From the NCBI RefSeq assembly GCF_003265705.1, contig NW_020312785.1, positions 19,248,968 to 19,312,967 on the forward strand: a DNA stretch of 64,000 bases, read 5' to 3'. This DNA is from Callorhinus ursinus. Lineage: Eukaryota; Chordata; Mammalia; Carnivora; Otariidae. This document shows, piece by piece, positions 22,346-35,545 of the stretch (positions are counted from its first letter, which is position 1; each line of letters begins with the position of its first letter). The position numbers were made by a program, and so were the translations under genes. The notes beneath the pieces were generated by a model. It ran no database searches, was not told the DNA's origin, and saw only the letters and a program-made list of their open reading frames with translations.

Positions 22346-25300
22346 TTCCATTATACAAAGAGAGGTAAATGCAGAACCAGAAGCCAAATGTCCTAATTTT
22401 AAATCATGTGTTCTTCCTTTCATTTTATAACAAATCTGCTTCTCTAAGCAGAGTCCCCACTGTAACAGGATGGGCCTTTGGGTCCACTCTGCACAAAGTT
22501 CATTCAGGAGTGATTATGGCCCTAATTAGCTTATTAAAAATTCTCCTGAGAGCATCATAAATTATACCATTGCAATCTTAACCAAATTTTAGTGAATACA
22601 AATAATTAACATTCAAAATTTTGTGAACGCTCATCTCTCAGAAAGAGCTCTATGTATTCGATCTGTGCTTTCCTTCAAAACAGCATTCCCTCTTAAAAGG
22701 AAGTCAGTTACCTTGTAAGGAGTCAGTCAACAATGTTCTTTCATTTGTAATAAAGAGCCTTTGGACTAAATGACATGTTAGTTTCTTTCCAGCAATAAAT
22801 TCAGTGACCACACCATCCCTTTCCCCTATAGAATCAGAATCTCTCAGAAAAAGTGTATTAATTTAGAAAATTTAAATGTTAATAAAATATTTTTCTATTC
22901 CAGAAGTGATATCTTCTTCCAAGATTTAGCAAATGGGATAAGATTATATGAAATCAATTTTGCAGTATATGTGGATAATATTTAATTATTGATAACAAAA
23001 ACTATTATTTAGGTAATATAGTTACATAGGTATTATAATAGTTTTATAATGTTGGTTAATAATAATTATTGCCATTATTATTATTAAAATGATGCCAATA
23101 TCAGAGAATAAATAAAAATATTGTATCAGTGGAGGGCATTTATATGCCCTCATAGGAAAGGTAAGAGTATGATTGGAATCTGCTAGGAGACAGGATGTCT
23201 TAAGGAGAAGTTTATCAGTACTTCTCATCAAATAACAGTCTTCTAGAAATAGAGTGACTTACTCAGATCCCAGGCCCAAGATAAATTGGGGAAGCAACCT
23301 TGGATGTATTGGAGAGTAACTTCCCTGTAAGCTGTTGATAAGATGCCCAAATGGGTAATTCACCATCCAAAACAGTACATCTGACAGGAGCACAACATCT
23401 CCACTGACAAGGGAGATCGTGAACTCCCCCTCCATCGGGAAAAGAATGTGCTTCAAGGCCAGAACCTCACAGGAGCGTCCTGTTGGCATCATAACACGAG
23501 GCTGACTCCTTCATGAAATTGTGGAGTCCACTTTGTTGAACTAACTCAAAACAAAATGAGAAACCATATAGATGGTGGTGGTGACTGGGGGTGGCTGGTG
23601 AGGGGAACACCTGGAATTTAGGGATGAATAAATCCCTTTAAATTATAATTTTGTGTCCTAAGGTACCTTTCTTAAACTGTCCTGAGATTAAACAACTGTG
23701 AAAAAACAAATTAAAATGTGGGTTTTTATCTTAATTACTCCATGCATCATTAAGCATGCTGGTTTTTCAAGATGCTTATATATAGAAAATTGGATACTAT
23801 CTGTAGTTCAACTTTGTTTCTATCTGAAAAACAAAAAGCTACCAAAGTAGAGGACTTCACAGGTTAAAATACATAAGGAAAAGTTATGGTCCAGTGACCA
23901 TTCTGAATGTGAAGACAAAGATGGATATTTCTAAAAATACCAAGAGTTATTTAATGATTCATATGGCTTTTCCATTTTTTACTGAAACTATCAAGTGATA
24001 AAGTTGATTTTATAGAAACTAACTTCTGGCTTATGAGTGAAATGATCCAGTAATCCAGTTTTATTCCCAGAAAGCAGGATTTCACATATCCACACACCCA
24101 CCACCCAGAGACCCGACCCTCTTGAAGGAACAGAATCACAGTGGTTCCAGAAGCCAGGGAAGAGGTCAGTGTAGGCACTGCCCCCACTTCCAGAAAGAAA
24201 CCTGACTTCCCATCTTCTTTACAAAACACTTCCTAAAACTTTATAAGATGATGATTTATACCTCCTTTAATTTGAAGCTAGTCAGGTTGGTTAGGTGAAA
24301 CAATTAGTCTTGATAAGATAATCCTATACTTGAATGCTGGTAAAATAGAAAAGGACGTTGGCTAAAATGAGGATCGCAATTTTCTGATTGTAAAAACACA
24401 GCCTAAGTAAAGGTTGTTTTAGCCTTTGCTTCACTTGACTATCTACATTGCTCACAGAGGCAGTCAGACATTGCATCCTTTATTGATGAAAAACAGGAAG
24501 TTCAAGTAAGTTCAAACGAGAAATTTATACAGGAAGAAGTTCAGGGTATGCTTGTATGACAAAGTCGATTCAGCTCAATGCCTCATATTTTCTATATCTA
24601 AGAAAAAGGATAATAACTGATTTTAAGGATTAGCATGAAAAACAAAATTTACATTGTTTTGTAGGACATATAGAGAGGGAGATTTTATACATTTAAGGAA
24701 AAACGTTAACCTCCAAAGAAGTCCAAATGATGGTAGTATTTACAGGGTTAGCCAGAGAATACTAGAAGTTTTTAAAGCTGGAATGTGTGCCCTGACTAAT
24801 CAAGTCATCTCTTGAAATTTTAATTATTTATTACATCTTATTTCTCCAATGAATGAAGTTAATTTGAGTAAATATCAATTCCAAAGCGAATAAAAATATA
24901 AATCCTAAATTGAATAAAAATAAACCCCTATAGCACAGTGACCTAACCTTCTAAAAAATTAAGAACTCTTGAAAGCAGAATTATAAATCGCTTGTCTCAA
25001 TTCTGCACCTGTTAAAGTACTATCCTAAAAACACTCCTTTCCTGCTGTTGCCTATCAAATTATTGTACAGGTCACTACTTACTTGTCATATAAAATACTT
25101 AACACTAAAATTAAGTTGTAGCATAGCAGGGCCATCCCAAATATAATTTTTATCCCTGAGACCTACATCAACAATTGAATTCAACTTTTTCAGCTGCATC
25201 TGCTCCTTTTTCCCCTATCCCACTGCCCCACATCCATCATACCCTCTTTCCCTCACCTATCATAATTTACAAATGTACTTCCTTGCCCTTCACTTTCTGA

Positions 25301-25385
25301 AATCAAACACTCCTACGTGTTTAAACAGTTTGCATAAACTCTCTCTTCTCACCCTAATTAAAACCTGGCTCTCTCCTGAATATAC
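22346..25385. other. Unassigned AT-rich intergenic sequence
   Basis: I recognise nothing firm in this 3-kb block apart from an ATT-rich simple repeat at about 23055-23085. Minus-strand frames of 77 and 92 codons (23259-23492, 23951-24229) match nothing I know. Confidence 0.45.
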
Positions 25386-25390
25386 CATTT

Positions 25391-25594
25391 TCTTTTCTTT
25401 TTTTTCATTATTTTTTTTATTATGTTCAGTTAGCCACTGTATAGTACATAATTAGTCCTTGATGCAGTGTTCAATGATTCATCAGTTAAATATCACACCC
25501 AGTGCTCATCACAGCACGTGCCCTCCTCAATACCCATCACCCTGTAACCCCTCCCCCACTCTCCTCCCCTCTGAAACCCCCCAGACTGTTTTCT
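25391..25594 (-). mobile_element. Carnivoran L1 3' end, antisense
   Basis: Read on the minus strand it gives 'gggtgatgggtattgagg', 'agggcacgtgctgtgatgag' and 'cactgggtgtgatatttaac', ending in an A-rich tail at 25391-25420. This is the terminal 3'UTR of carnivoran L1. It is 5'-truncated to about 200 bp. Confidence 0.8.
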
Positions 25595-25880
25595 CTATAA
25601 AAATTCTGCAGTTATAAAAACCACTGTAATCCATGTAATCTATGGTTCTATTCAATCCCCACACATGGAGTCTATACAGCCTTGGAGAGGAAACAGTAAA
25701 AGGCATTGATCCTGTGATTCCTCAAACCATAAGTATATACTCCTCACCACAGTCACGATGTGACTTCCTGACCAGGAAGGAAAGGAGAAACTTCTCCTCT
25801 ACATGTTATTTATACCTCTTCCTCCATCTTTTCCCAAAGAGAATTGACATTACATCCCAATGACAGATTAAGCTGTTCTT

Positions 25881-26074
25881 TTTTTTTTAAATATTTTATG
25901 TATTTATTTATTTGAGAGAGAGAATGAAACAGAGAGAGCATGGGGGGCGAGGTCAGAGGGAGAAACAGACTCCCAGCTGAGCAGGGAGCCCGATGTGGGA
26001 CTCGATCCCGGGACTCCAGGATCATGACCTGAGCCGAAGGCAGTCGCTCAACCAACCGAGCCACCCAGCCACCC
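25881..26074 (-). mobile_element. Can-SINE 4
   Basis: Antisense carnivoran SINE with intact middle ('gggactcgatcccgggactc') and head ('accaaccgagccacccagcc'). Perfect 16-bp target-site duplication 'agattaagctgttctt' at 25865-25880 and 26075-26090, which suggests a fairly recent insertion. Confidence 0.96.
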
Positions 26075-26439
26075 AGATTAAGCTGTTCTTAATTTAAAGC
26101 TGTACAGAGTTCAAGAATGAGATTAAAAGTAGCAAATACAACCTGAAATGGATACCTGGCTGTCATGTACCACACATTTTCCTGGGATTCCCAATAATAT
26201 CCTGAAACCGTGATGAAATCCTTGTTCCTCTTGTATATTTTATAAAGTTCACAGACTCTGTCATGCAGTTTACAAGGCTTTTCTCCTCCATCAGGTGTGC
26301 AGTAAAGATGGAGCTTTGTTCTCATGCAAAAATAATTATGAGATTGTGAGACACAAGATGAGCCCTTTATATGTAGTCAGAGAGTTGCACCAGTATCAGT
26401 GAGTTCTAAGACAAATTCAAGCAGCTAATATATGTGTAT

Positions 26440-26990
26440 ATGGTAGAGAGGGGGCAGAAAAAAATATTTGAAAAAATAATGATCAAAGATTTACCAAATT
26501 TGATGAAAACTATAAACCTACACAGCCAATAAACTCAGTGCTCCAAAAACAAGACACACACAAAAAAGTATACCAAACTATAGCATAATCAAACTCTGTA
26601 AAACTAGTGATAAGAGAAAATCTTAAAAGTAGACAGAGTTAAAAAAAATTATATAGAGAGGAACAAAGTTAAAGATGACAGCAAATTGACATCAGTGTTA
26701 CTGGAAGTCAGAAGACATTGGGCCAATATCTTTAGGGTCCTGAAAGGTAAAACAGTCTAGAAATCTACATCCAATGAGAACAGCTTTCAAAACAAAGTCA
26801 AAACAAAGACTTTTTCAGATATAAAAATTCTGAAAGAATTTTCGGCAGATCTGTACTATAACAAATATTAAAGAAGTCCTTTTGGTAGAAGAAAAATAAT
26901 ACCAAGATGTAATTTCATATACCCAAGAGAATGAAGAGCATTGTAAATTATATGTAAATATAGAAGACTTTTTTGTTGTTATTAAAGTTC
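26440..26990 (+). mobile_element. Old L1 fragment
   Basis: Blocks such as 'accaaatttgatgaaaacta', 'gataagagaaaatcttaaaa', 'gaggaacaaagttaaagatg', 'agaagacattgggccaatat' and 'aaagactttttcagatat' match an old L1 segment in sense orientation. No ORF survives. A related piece is at 63130-63500. Confidence 0.6.
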
Positions 26991-27184
26991 TTCATAAAAT
27001 AATTGAGTGTATAAAAACTTACCAAGCTCCTTGATGAACTGTTTAACATTCTTTAACAGGTTTTGTCTGTATTCTGAGTCAAAGTAAAAGCTAATAATAC
27101 TAATATCCTATAAATAATTCATTTTGAAGTCTTAAGTGACTAGTCCAGTTCATCAATTAAAATACAATGTGCTAGGGGAAAAAA

Positions 27185-27372
27185 AAGTGTTCCAAAGCAC
27201 CGTAGCTTAAATCAAGATTAGATTATCTCATGCAATAAGTCTGCAGGTAGATTAATATTGGATTTAGGCTGGAGTGTAGCATAACATCAAGAACGGAGGC
27301 TCTTTCCATCTTTTTGTTCTCCCATCCTTATATGGTAAGATTTTTTTTTTTATGCATATTGCCTCCTACTGC

Positions 27373-27443
<71 letters not shown>

Positions 27444-27456
27444 AANNNNNNNNNNA

Positions 27457-27500
<44 letters not shown>

Positions 27501-27780
27501 AAAGAGAAAGAAAGAAAGAGAGAAAGAAAAAGAAAGAAAAGAGAGAAGAGAAAAAAATGGCTACCACAGTCCCAACAGTCATGTTTACATTCTAGGCAAT
27601 AAAAGGGAAAAAGAAAACAGCATCAGATATGCCTCTCACTTTCAACAAAATCTATCCCTAAATCCATCAATGGATTTTTCTTAGATCTTATTTGTTGAAA
27701 TTTGGTCACATGGTCCCCTTAGGTACAATAGGGCCAGCATGTGGCAAAGAAAGACAAGAATGCCATGTGTGGCATAAACT
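27185..27780 (+). mobile_element. Ancient interspersed repeat (family name uncertain)
   Basis: 'tatctcatgcaataagtctg', 'aacatcaagaacggaggctc', 'tggctaccacagtcccaac' and 'ggtcacatggtcccct' resemble a common old mammalian repeat with related sequence at 61410-61900. The (GAAA)n array has expanded inside it. Confidence 0.45.
27373..27555 (+). repeat. (GAAA)n microsatellite containing a 10-N assembly gap
   Basis: A long perfect AGAA tetranucleotide run is broken by N at 27446-27455, then degenerates into AAAGAG variants at about 27501-27555. The Lys/Glu/Arg-rich and Phe/Leu-rich open frames across it are products of the repeat. Confidence 0.97.
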
Positions 27781-30700
27781 AATAATATTTTATGATGTGG
27801 GGCTGGGAATGTTGGTATCCTACACAAATCAGGGTTCTAGTAGCAAGAAAGATGATAGAAATGGATATTGAATAAGCCACTGTGCCTACTAGTCAGTGAC
27901 TGCAAATTACTCATTGTGAAAAGACCTAACGCTAAAACTTATAGAAGAAAAAAAATGGAAAGTTGCATGGTGTTCTTAATGGATGACTGCCAACATTTTC
28001 ACATTTCATTTCTTCAGTATATTGTGTAATAATTTCATGAAATCTATGAGATGTGGCAAAAATTTTTTTAACAGGATGACAACCAAAGGAACAGTGATAG
28101 AATGGAAAGTTCTTATTAAAGAAATGTTTATTAGTTTCATCAAATAAATTGCCTAGCCTGATGTCCAGGGCTTCTAGTGACTATCTCCAGGGGCAATCTA
28201 CTTCATATTTGGAATATGGACAGCAGTTATTTCTTATATTTAATCAAGTAAGAATGTGGTAATAAGTTTATAGCTGTGCATAAAAGAAAATGTTTCTATT
28301 TTCTGGTGGAAAGTAGAAGCCCCTCTTAGTAGGAGTTATGAGATTAAATTATAAGCACTCTGCAGAATAAATAACTCTTCACTCCTGAAGAATAAGGAGG
28401 AAAATGTTCTGTCATAAGATTGACATAAGTCTCACAAACTCCACTAATCACCGATGAGAAATCAACAGAGACCACACAAGTAACCACCCCTCCCAACCTA
28501 ACCAGCACCAGGAAATCCCAGCATGACAGCCACCAGATGAAACAAGTATATTAAGAAGTAGGAAATAGGATGCCAGCCTGTCTCCCTCTATTACAACATT
28601 TGAAAGTCATTATATGAAAAAAGAAGTCATTAATGAAGTAAAAGGAATCATATAGAAACAAAAGTAAATGAGAAATCTTGTCTCACAATCTCATAATTAT
28701 TTTTGTTTAGTTAAATCTCTTTAATTCTCAGGTGATTCCATGATTTCATATATTCCATTTCTTTGGGAGCTATTACATCTAATGGGAAAATAATTTTTTA
28801 GGCAGCTAAATAATAGTACTAGAAAACAATGAATGAGTAAGTTATATAATCAAACACTTTGTTTAATAACTTTCTATAACTACTTATAGAGTTTTTTTCT
28901 AAATATGCTGGAAGTCTGAAAAACTAGAGGCTTCTTTGCCTAGTAGTACTGCAAGGAGCAATTAGGTAAAGCATAAGCGATCGGAGTTTTCTAATGATAC
29001 TCAATTCTGATGGTAAAAAAGCATGATCACAGAGAAGTTAAATGAAGTCTTTTAAGTTAAAGATCTTTCACTTGCTTCAGATAGCCTTAAACATAGGTGT
29101 GATAATGATGCATCTCACCACTCAGAATTAATTCAATGTAATCGACATGTAATGACTGAAGTCGGCCATATGTTAATTGATTAAACTGAGCAACAATTTA
29201 TAAATGGTTGGCTAAGGAATTCATCAATATTCTAATCAAGAAATGAGTTCTATGACTAAATTTGAGTTGAAAGTAGACAATATTATTAACATAATTTTAA
29301 GGTTATCAGCAAAAGAATTAGTTCAAATCGAATATTTTTTTACAGGAGTGGGGTAAGGGATATTGAGGCCAACCCACAATTACTCCACACTCTTTAGTAG
29401 AGTCTTGAACATTAAGGCCATGTCAGCAAGGCCTTGTCTACAGAGTATTTGAAGTAAGTTCTTTTGTGCAGAACATATCCCTTATTCTGATTCTTTACTC
29501 ACTAAGTGAACTACCAATTATGATTGGCTAAAGGTGTCTATAAGTAAAGAACATTGTAGCCTGCCAACATCATATCTGGATGTCTAGAAGTAACATTTAA
29601 AAAAAAACAAACAAACAGAGATTAGCATTCCAGTCTATGCTTGAGACCCCTGTGAATTTAGATTACACAACTGATAATATATCCATTCTGGCCCTCCAAA
29701 CCAGGAAAATTCCAGAGGGTTAGCTGCCTTATGTTGGCTACATTCCTCTTCCTTGCCCTTTCACATCCATTAACCCACACTGTCCTCTGAATATGAAAAT
29801 TATGTCACTAGTCTACTCCTAATAAGAGGCATCTAGGAATTCTTCCAGAATTCTAGATAGATTGTACTGATCAATAGCCTTTTACCAATAGAATATAATT
29901 GAAACTCAACCTGGAGAGTAAAGGTATGATTTATGGCCAATTTGGGAGACTGAACCTTCCACTTTAGCCTACTTAGTACCTACTGCCAACTCATTGGTTA
30001 CCAACCCAGACATTATCCAATACGGCAGCCTCACTTGGTTGCCAGGGAGGACCTGGATCTCTGGGAATGCTAGCAACATTTTGAGACAAGACCCCCTTTT
30101 TATTCTCCCATGTATTTTAAAAATTTAATCATTGTCGTTTGCCTATTGGTTTTCTTCTTTGACTATCTACTACACTACTCATAATTACTGTAACATCGAC
30201 TTATGTTTGCTTAGCAAAAATTTCAATAATCTCTAGCAAAATGCAGGGCACTTCATGTCTTTATGATGATCTAAAAGATTAATCAACACCAATTAAGGCA
30301 TTAGTTTCCCGTTGCCTGGTACAAAAATGTATGGATTCAAATACAGTTTGTTAAGTAACTTTCAGAGACCATCAATGAATGGATAAAATAAAGGATTTCT
30401 GATGTTTCTGAAATTTAACTCACATTATGGCCTGTCCATATCACAATTAGAGCAATATTTGGGGTATTGAGCCAGCTGGAGGAGAACCAGACTTGGAATA
30501 TAATAAACCCAGGAGAGGAAGTCCAGGACAGGAAGCTGGAAGCAGTGTGGTGTTGGCTAATGCCACACTCAATCATCTGCTAGATTAAGTTTTGGCCATG
30601 TCAGCTAGCTGGAGGAAAAATGTGAAGCAGAAACTTGCTCATTATAGAGGTGTGAGTTGACTAAAAACAGAGTAATACTACTTAGTAATTATCACCTTTC

Positions 30701-31130
30701 CCCCAACTGCCCCCCCTCAACACACATCTAATAATGGATGGATATCTGGCATGAAAATCTTTGACCACAAAATGAACAAGCAAAGGGTCCAGGAATTGTG
30801 CCCCAGGAAAGAGCTCAAAAAACAGACACTCTGAAAATCTTCACTTTGCTTCCCTAGGTTTATTGAAGATGGTGTCCCCAAAGGACCAATTAAGAGTCTT
30901 CTCCCAGATCCAAGAATCCTTCTAGGTTAACGAGACATATCCTCTTTTTTTTTTAGACCAAAAAAATCTAATGTTTTGAAGCACTTACAGCTAAGAGGGG
31001 AAAAACTTCTTTGTAGTCTAACTCTGTAAATGTCTGTTTGCATTCGTATTTTTTCTCCTAAAATTCTTGATAATGCATGGTAAAAGTAAAATAGCAGGTA
31101 TAAAATAATGTTTAAAATCATACAAAATTG
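27781..31130. other. Unassigned intergenic sequence
   Basis: No repeat or gene recognised in this 3.35-kb block. Minor features are a short AAAC run at about 29600-29617 and a C-run near 30708-30716. Confidence 0.45.
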
Positions 31131-31131
31131 C

Positions 31132-31312
31132 TGGAGTGGAGGGGGGTGGAATGGGGTGGCTGGGTGATGGACATCGGGGAGGGTATGTACTATGGTGAGT
31201 GCTGTGAATTGTGTAAGACTGTGAACCACAGACCTGTACCCCTGAAACAAATAATACATTATATGTTATTAAAAAAATAATTAAAAAAACAAAAATAATA
31301 AAGTCATACAAC
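31132..31312 (+). mobile_element. Carnivoran L1 3' end, short
   Basis: 'aatggggtggctgggtgatg', 'ggagggtatgtactatggtg', 'tgaattgtgtaagactgtg' and 'cctgaaacaaataatacatt' with an A-rich tail are the carnivoran L1 3'UTR, truncated to about 180 bp. Possible target-site duplication 'aaaatcatacaaaat' at about 31114-31128 and 'aaagtcatacaacaaaat' at about 31300-31317. Confidence 0.8.
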
Positions 31313-31317
31313 AAAAT

Positions 31318-32040
31318 CTCATTGAGGAATGTTGCCCTCTTCTACCTTCAAAACATAGAAAGATATTGACACTGATCTATATTAAGCAAACTGTCACTGC
31401 ATTTATAAGGGGAGAAATAGGGCATTTCTTAGAGACAGAAGGATTTAGACTAGACATTTGTATTCATGCAGCACCACTGAGAAACTGTTAGCAATTTTTT
31501 GGAAAAATTATTTACTTCACAGAAGACCCAGAAATCGGTGTCATCAAGGTTTGCACACACCTGATTCCTTGTTCCTAACTTGTCATTGTTACCCCTTTGC
31601 TTTCACAGTCTTCTCATTCTGTAATTTGGCCCTATAATTTGGTTTTTGACCTGTTTCCTGCCTAATAGCCCATGCCCACCCCTATAGCCTGAACCCTAAC
31701 CAGCAAGGGAGACCTATGCTTACAGATAGTTCAATTCTACAATGGCTACCTGTACGCTGGGCTCTCAGTAGTCAAGGTTTTCTGATTTCCTTGCTACTGA
31801 TCTGACTGGAAAATGACTATTTTCTTCACTGCAAATTAGATGGCAACACTCCTCAAAAATGGATCCCCCAAAATTCGTCATCCTTTTACCATCAGCATCT
31901 GTATCTGAGCACTTCCCCTATGTCATTTCTTCCCCAGAAAACAGATTTTGTGCTAACACCCAAACATGTGAAGGACAGATTTTCTGCTCTGTCCTACTCT
32001 AGAAAGACCATGAATATTTGGCATGAAGTTATCCCAGGAT
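31318..32040. other. Unassigned sequence
   Basis: I see no recognisable gene or repeat in this interval. Confidence 0.4.
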
Positions 32041-32940
32041 GTGGCATTATGGTAGGAATAATTCTAAACATTAGAATTATGTTCTAATTGATGGGAGAAT
32101 CTGCCCTGCCAAGAGTCCCATCCCCTGATTATTTAAACACTAATCTAGGCACTGTTAGAAGATATAATTAAGGTTACTAATCAGTTGACCTTAAAATAGC
32201 GAGTTTATCTTGGATTATCTGGGTGAGCTCCACATAACCCTATGAAGAGAAAGATAGAAGAATTAGTTTTAGAGATACATTAGAGGAGGAAGAAGAAGAG
32301 ATGTAGCAGAAAGAGGAAGTCAGATTCCAAGCAGGAGAAAGATGTGACTGTACATGTTACTGGCTCACAGATGTGGGAGCCCACAGGCAAGAACCTGAGA
32401 AGGGTTTCTAAGAGCTAAAGGCGTGGGATGCCTGGGTGGCACAGTCGGTTTGGCCTCCGACTCTTGGTTTTGGCTCAGGTCATGATTTTAGGATCGTGGG
32501 ATTGAGTCCCTTGGGCTCCGCGTTCAACACGGAGTCTGCTTGAGATTCTCTCTCTATCCCTGCCTCTCCTGCTTGTGTGCACTCTCTCTCTCTCACATAA
32601 ATAAACACATCTTTAAAGAGAGAGAGAGAGAGAGAGAGAGCGCTAAGGGCAAATCCCAGCTGACAGCCAGCAAGGAAATGGAGATCTTGGTCCTAAAACC
32701 ATGAAGAACTGGATTCTGCCAACAACCTGAAGCATCTTAGAAGGGGATTCTTTCCCAGAGGTTCCAGATAAGAGGCCAGCTCTTGATTTCAGTTTTGTGA
32801 GACCCAGAGCAAAGAAATCTATGAAGCCATTCTGGACATAAGACCTGTAGAACTGTGAGTCATAAATTTGTATTGCTTTAGGCCATTAATTTTATGGTAA
32901 TTTGTTATGGCAGTAGTAAGAAACTGCTTCCAGACGTAAA
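32041..32940 (+). mobile_element. MaLR/ERVL-like LTR, interrupted by a Can-SINE
   Basis: The left part has 'aattaaggttactaatcagt' and 'atcttggattatctgggtga'. The right part has 'ctgacagccagcaaggaaat', 'ggattctgccaacaacctga', 'agaactgtgagtcataaatt' and 'ggtaatttgttatggcagta'. These belong to a mammalian MaLR-type LTR in sense orientation. Can-SINE 5 splits it at 32423. No internal retroviral sequence is seen, so it is probably a solo LTR. Confidence 0.55.
32423..32638 (+). mobile_element. Can-SINE 5
   Basis: Older, diverged carnivoran SINE: 'gggatgcctgggtggcacag' head, 'gtctgcttgagattctctct' middle, then 'aaataaacacatctttaaa' and a (GA)n tract to 32638. Imperfect target-site duplication 'agagctaaaggc' (32411-32422) and 'agcgctaagggc' (32639-32650). 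Confidence 0.88.
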
Positions 32941-33099
32941 ATACACTCACACAATTTTTTGTGAAAAAACAATTTTTTCCTTAGGAACACGATACCTGTG
33001 GTTAAGTTTAGCATCAATATTCTTTTTTATAAACACAGTGAGGAGTTTATCTTTCTTATAGTTCCTCTACCACTTAACTATTAGCAGCTTTTTGTAACC

Positions 33100-33778
33100 C
33101 TATATTTCTTCATTCATCATACAGTATTGAGTGTCTCCTACGTCCAAAGGTCTTTAGCATCTACAAACAATCTCTGCCTATGGACTCCTCCTTGTATGGA
33201 AGATGAGGTGACCTTGACAGAATAAAGTCTAAATCCCATAACATGGCATGCACAGTGTTCCATCATCTACCTTCTGCCTGTAATTCTCCACTTATCCGCT
33301 AAGATCCAGCCCCACATGACATCAGCATCAAACCGTTGCTTTCCTTTCATGCCTTTGAAACTTGGAACTTACAGTGTCATACCTCAAGGTGGCTTTTCCC
33401 TCTCTCTGGAACTCTCCTCCCCCAGATATCCAGATGGCCCTCTCACTTCCTCAATTTTTGCCACATTTTGCTTTTAAAAAACTTCTACCCTGATCATTCT
33501 ACTGACCCTTGCAAACTACCTCACCTCCACACTCCAAATCACCCTTATCCTTGCACAAATATTATTCCATAACACTTAGCAATTTCTAATGTACTATATT
33601 ACTCATTTATTATATCCGTTGGGTGTTGTCTCTCTCTTTCCCTGATAAAATATAATCCTTTTATCTGAAAGTGACTTTTATCTGTTGTGTTCACTGAGTG
33701 ATCCCTAGCACCCAGAACAGTGCCTGACTCATAGTAAATAGACCCTTTATAAATATTTGTAGAGCACTGAATGAACCT
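33100..33778 (+). mobile_element. L2 LINE 3' end
   Basis: Reads through the L2 3' region: 'gacagaataaagtctaaat', 'acatggcatgcacagtgttc', 'aagatccagccccacatgac', 'tctctctggaactctcctcc', 'cacccagaacagtgcctgac' and 'tttataaatatttgtagagc'. This is one of the better preserved L2 tails here. Open frames across it are incidental. Confidence 0.75.
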
Positions 33779-35395
33779 TTTCAAGGCTACAGATTTTTAA
33801 TAGTTACTTGTAGGGTAGAGTTTGGCAGAGCCCAGTTAATGTCCATGCAAAGTGGAGGATTAACTGAGAGACGCACTGGTCACTTCGTTAAGACCAGGAA
33901 ACAGGCCTAGGACTCTACAATTTTTAAGTGTCTGGTATGCTCAGTGTTCTTCTAGAACTGGCCTACAAATATGGAGAGCATTGCTGGACAAGTTTTGGTG
34001 AAATAAGGGTCAATCTTGCACTTAGAGAATACTACCAAAAATGAACATCCTTTGAATTCTTGAAAGAGAACAGAATAGTTTGAGTCTCACTCATAAATTC
34101 CTTTCCCCAATTGTCCCTTTATATTTCAATAAGGACAAAAACAATGCTGAATTGAATGCAATATTTATTACTGCTCTAGTGCTATTCCTATTGGATGCCA
34201 GTATCCTTTCCAATACACCCTTCAACAGTTTCTTCTTGTCTTTTTTTTTTTTTTGAAACCATTTTTACCTTGCTATTCACATACCAAGAATGCAAGGATG
34301 AAAACTATATAAATTAGAGAAGACTTTTTCTTTCTTGTTGTTACAAATCCAAGTTGTTCACTTTGAGGTTATTCTTTAATATTTTCTAATTGCTGACTCA
34401 TTATTCTAAGTTGTATCTAGGAGAAAAAGTTTTGCAACAGCTATCAAGCACCTACAAAGCCACATATGGCTCCCCATACGTAAGCCAAAGCCACAAATTG
34501 ATATTTATAAAACTTCAAAAGTTTAAAGCGAATCGTCTGGAATATGTGGCTGAAAAGTACTAACACTGTCAGTGACAAGGAGTTAGTGTGCTTACTGGTA
34601 AAGAAATTCTAGCTCATGCTGGCCTTGAACAACATGCTTGAACTTGCCCACCATTTAGTAGGTTATAGTTTGCCAACTTTACAAAGGAAAGGTTTATTAA
34701 GGAAAAATTTCAACCTCTCCATCTTTAGCCTTCTGTATCTTGTCCAAAGTTGTTTTGCCAAAGCCAAAGCTTTAAGGGCTGGGCTCAATTTCTCCATTTT
34801 AAATAGGGACCACAAATAAAACTGTCAACCAGTAAGAATAAATGTAGTGAGCTTCTTGCCCAAAGTGGTAGACTTAGTTTGGCTAGCAGTGCCAGGGCAA
34901 ACACATCCATAGGGCTCATTCAAAGACTGACACATTTTGACTCGGTCCCAACAACAACAAGTGGAAAAAAATCAGTCCTCAAATCACCTCCTTGTGGGTT
35001 TGCATGTTTTAAGTTATGCCTGCTGCTGAGACCTAACTAGCAGCTATTTCAGACATGTTTTCATCCCCCAAATCCCAAAATGGATCTAATCACAGAGTTT
35101 AGTACTTAAAAGCACAACAAGCAAACATGACCAATTTTCCCTTAAAGCTGGAGGCATAGCAGATAAACAAAGATAGCTTGAAACTCAACATGTTTAGGCA
35201 TGAAGGATGAAGGAATCAGCGATTTATTTCAAAAATCCATGAAAATTCATTTTTTAAAAAAACTTCAAATTTGCCTGGCAAATTTCAATTTTAAAAGCAA
35301 TCTCGACAGTCTGAAAACTCTATAATAGATGTTCCAAAGGGTACTCGCAGTAGAACAATTGATATTACTACCAAACATTTGATGTTTGCATTTCC
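33779..35395. other. Unassigned intergenic sequence
   Basis: I recognise no feature apart from a poly-T run at about 34241-34254. Confidence 0.4.
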
Positions 35396-35397
35396 TA

Positions 35398-35545
35398 AGG
35401 TAATGGTTGTCAGTACTGACTATTAGAATGGCCTGAGGATTTTTTTTTTCTTTTTTAAATCTGATGCCCATGCTCTACCCCAGAACAATTAGACTAAGAA
35501 TTTCTGTGAGTGAGGTCCAAGTGACTCTAAAACTCAGCCAGGGCT
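35398..35545. mobile_element. Short hAT-type MITE fragment (MER5/MER20-like)
   Basis: 'tggttgtcagtactgactat', 'tagaatggcctgaggat', 'aatctgatgcccatgctcta' and 'ccccagaacaattagactaa' follow the pattern of short mammalian hAT elements ('ggttctcaacc...attagaatcacctggggag...ctgatgcccaggcc'). The exact family is uncertain. Confidence 0.5.

Noticed and set aside
27314..27684. Lys/Arg/Glu-rich and Phe/Leu-rich ORFs on both strands
   Set aside because: They are translations of the (GAAA)n array and include the N gap.
32041..32940. Possible endogenous retrovirus with internal genes
   Set aside because: Only LTR-like sequence is present; no gag, pol or env similarity was seen next to it or next to the LTR at 62230-62726.
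33336..33572. 78-codon plus-strand ORF
   Set aside because: Lies in the L2 3' region; pyrimidine-rich composition explains the open frame.
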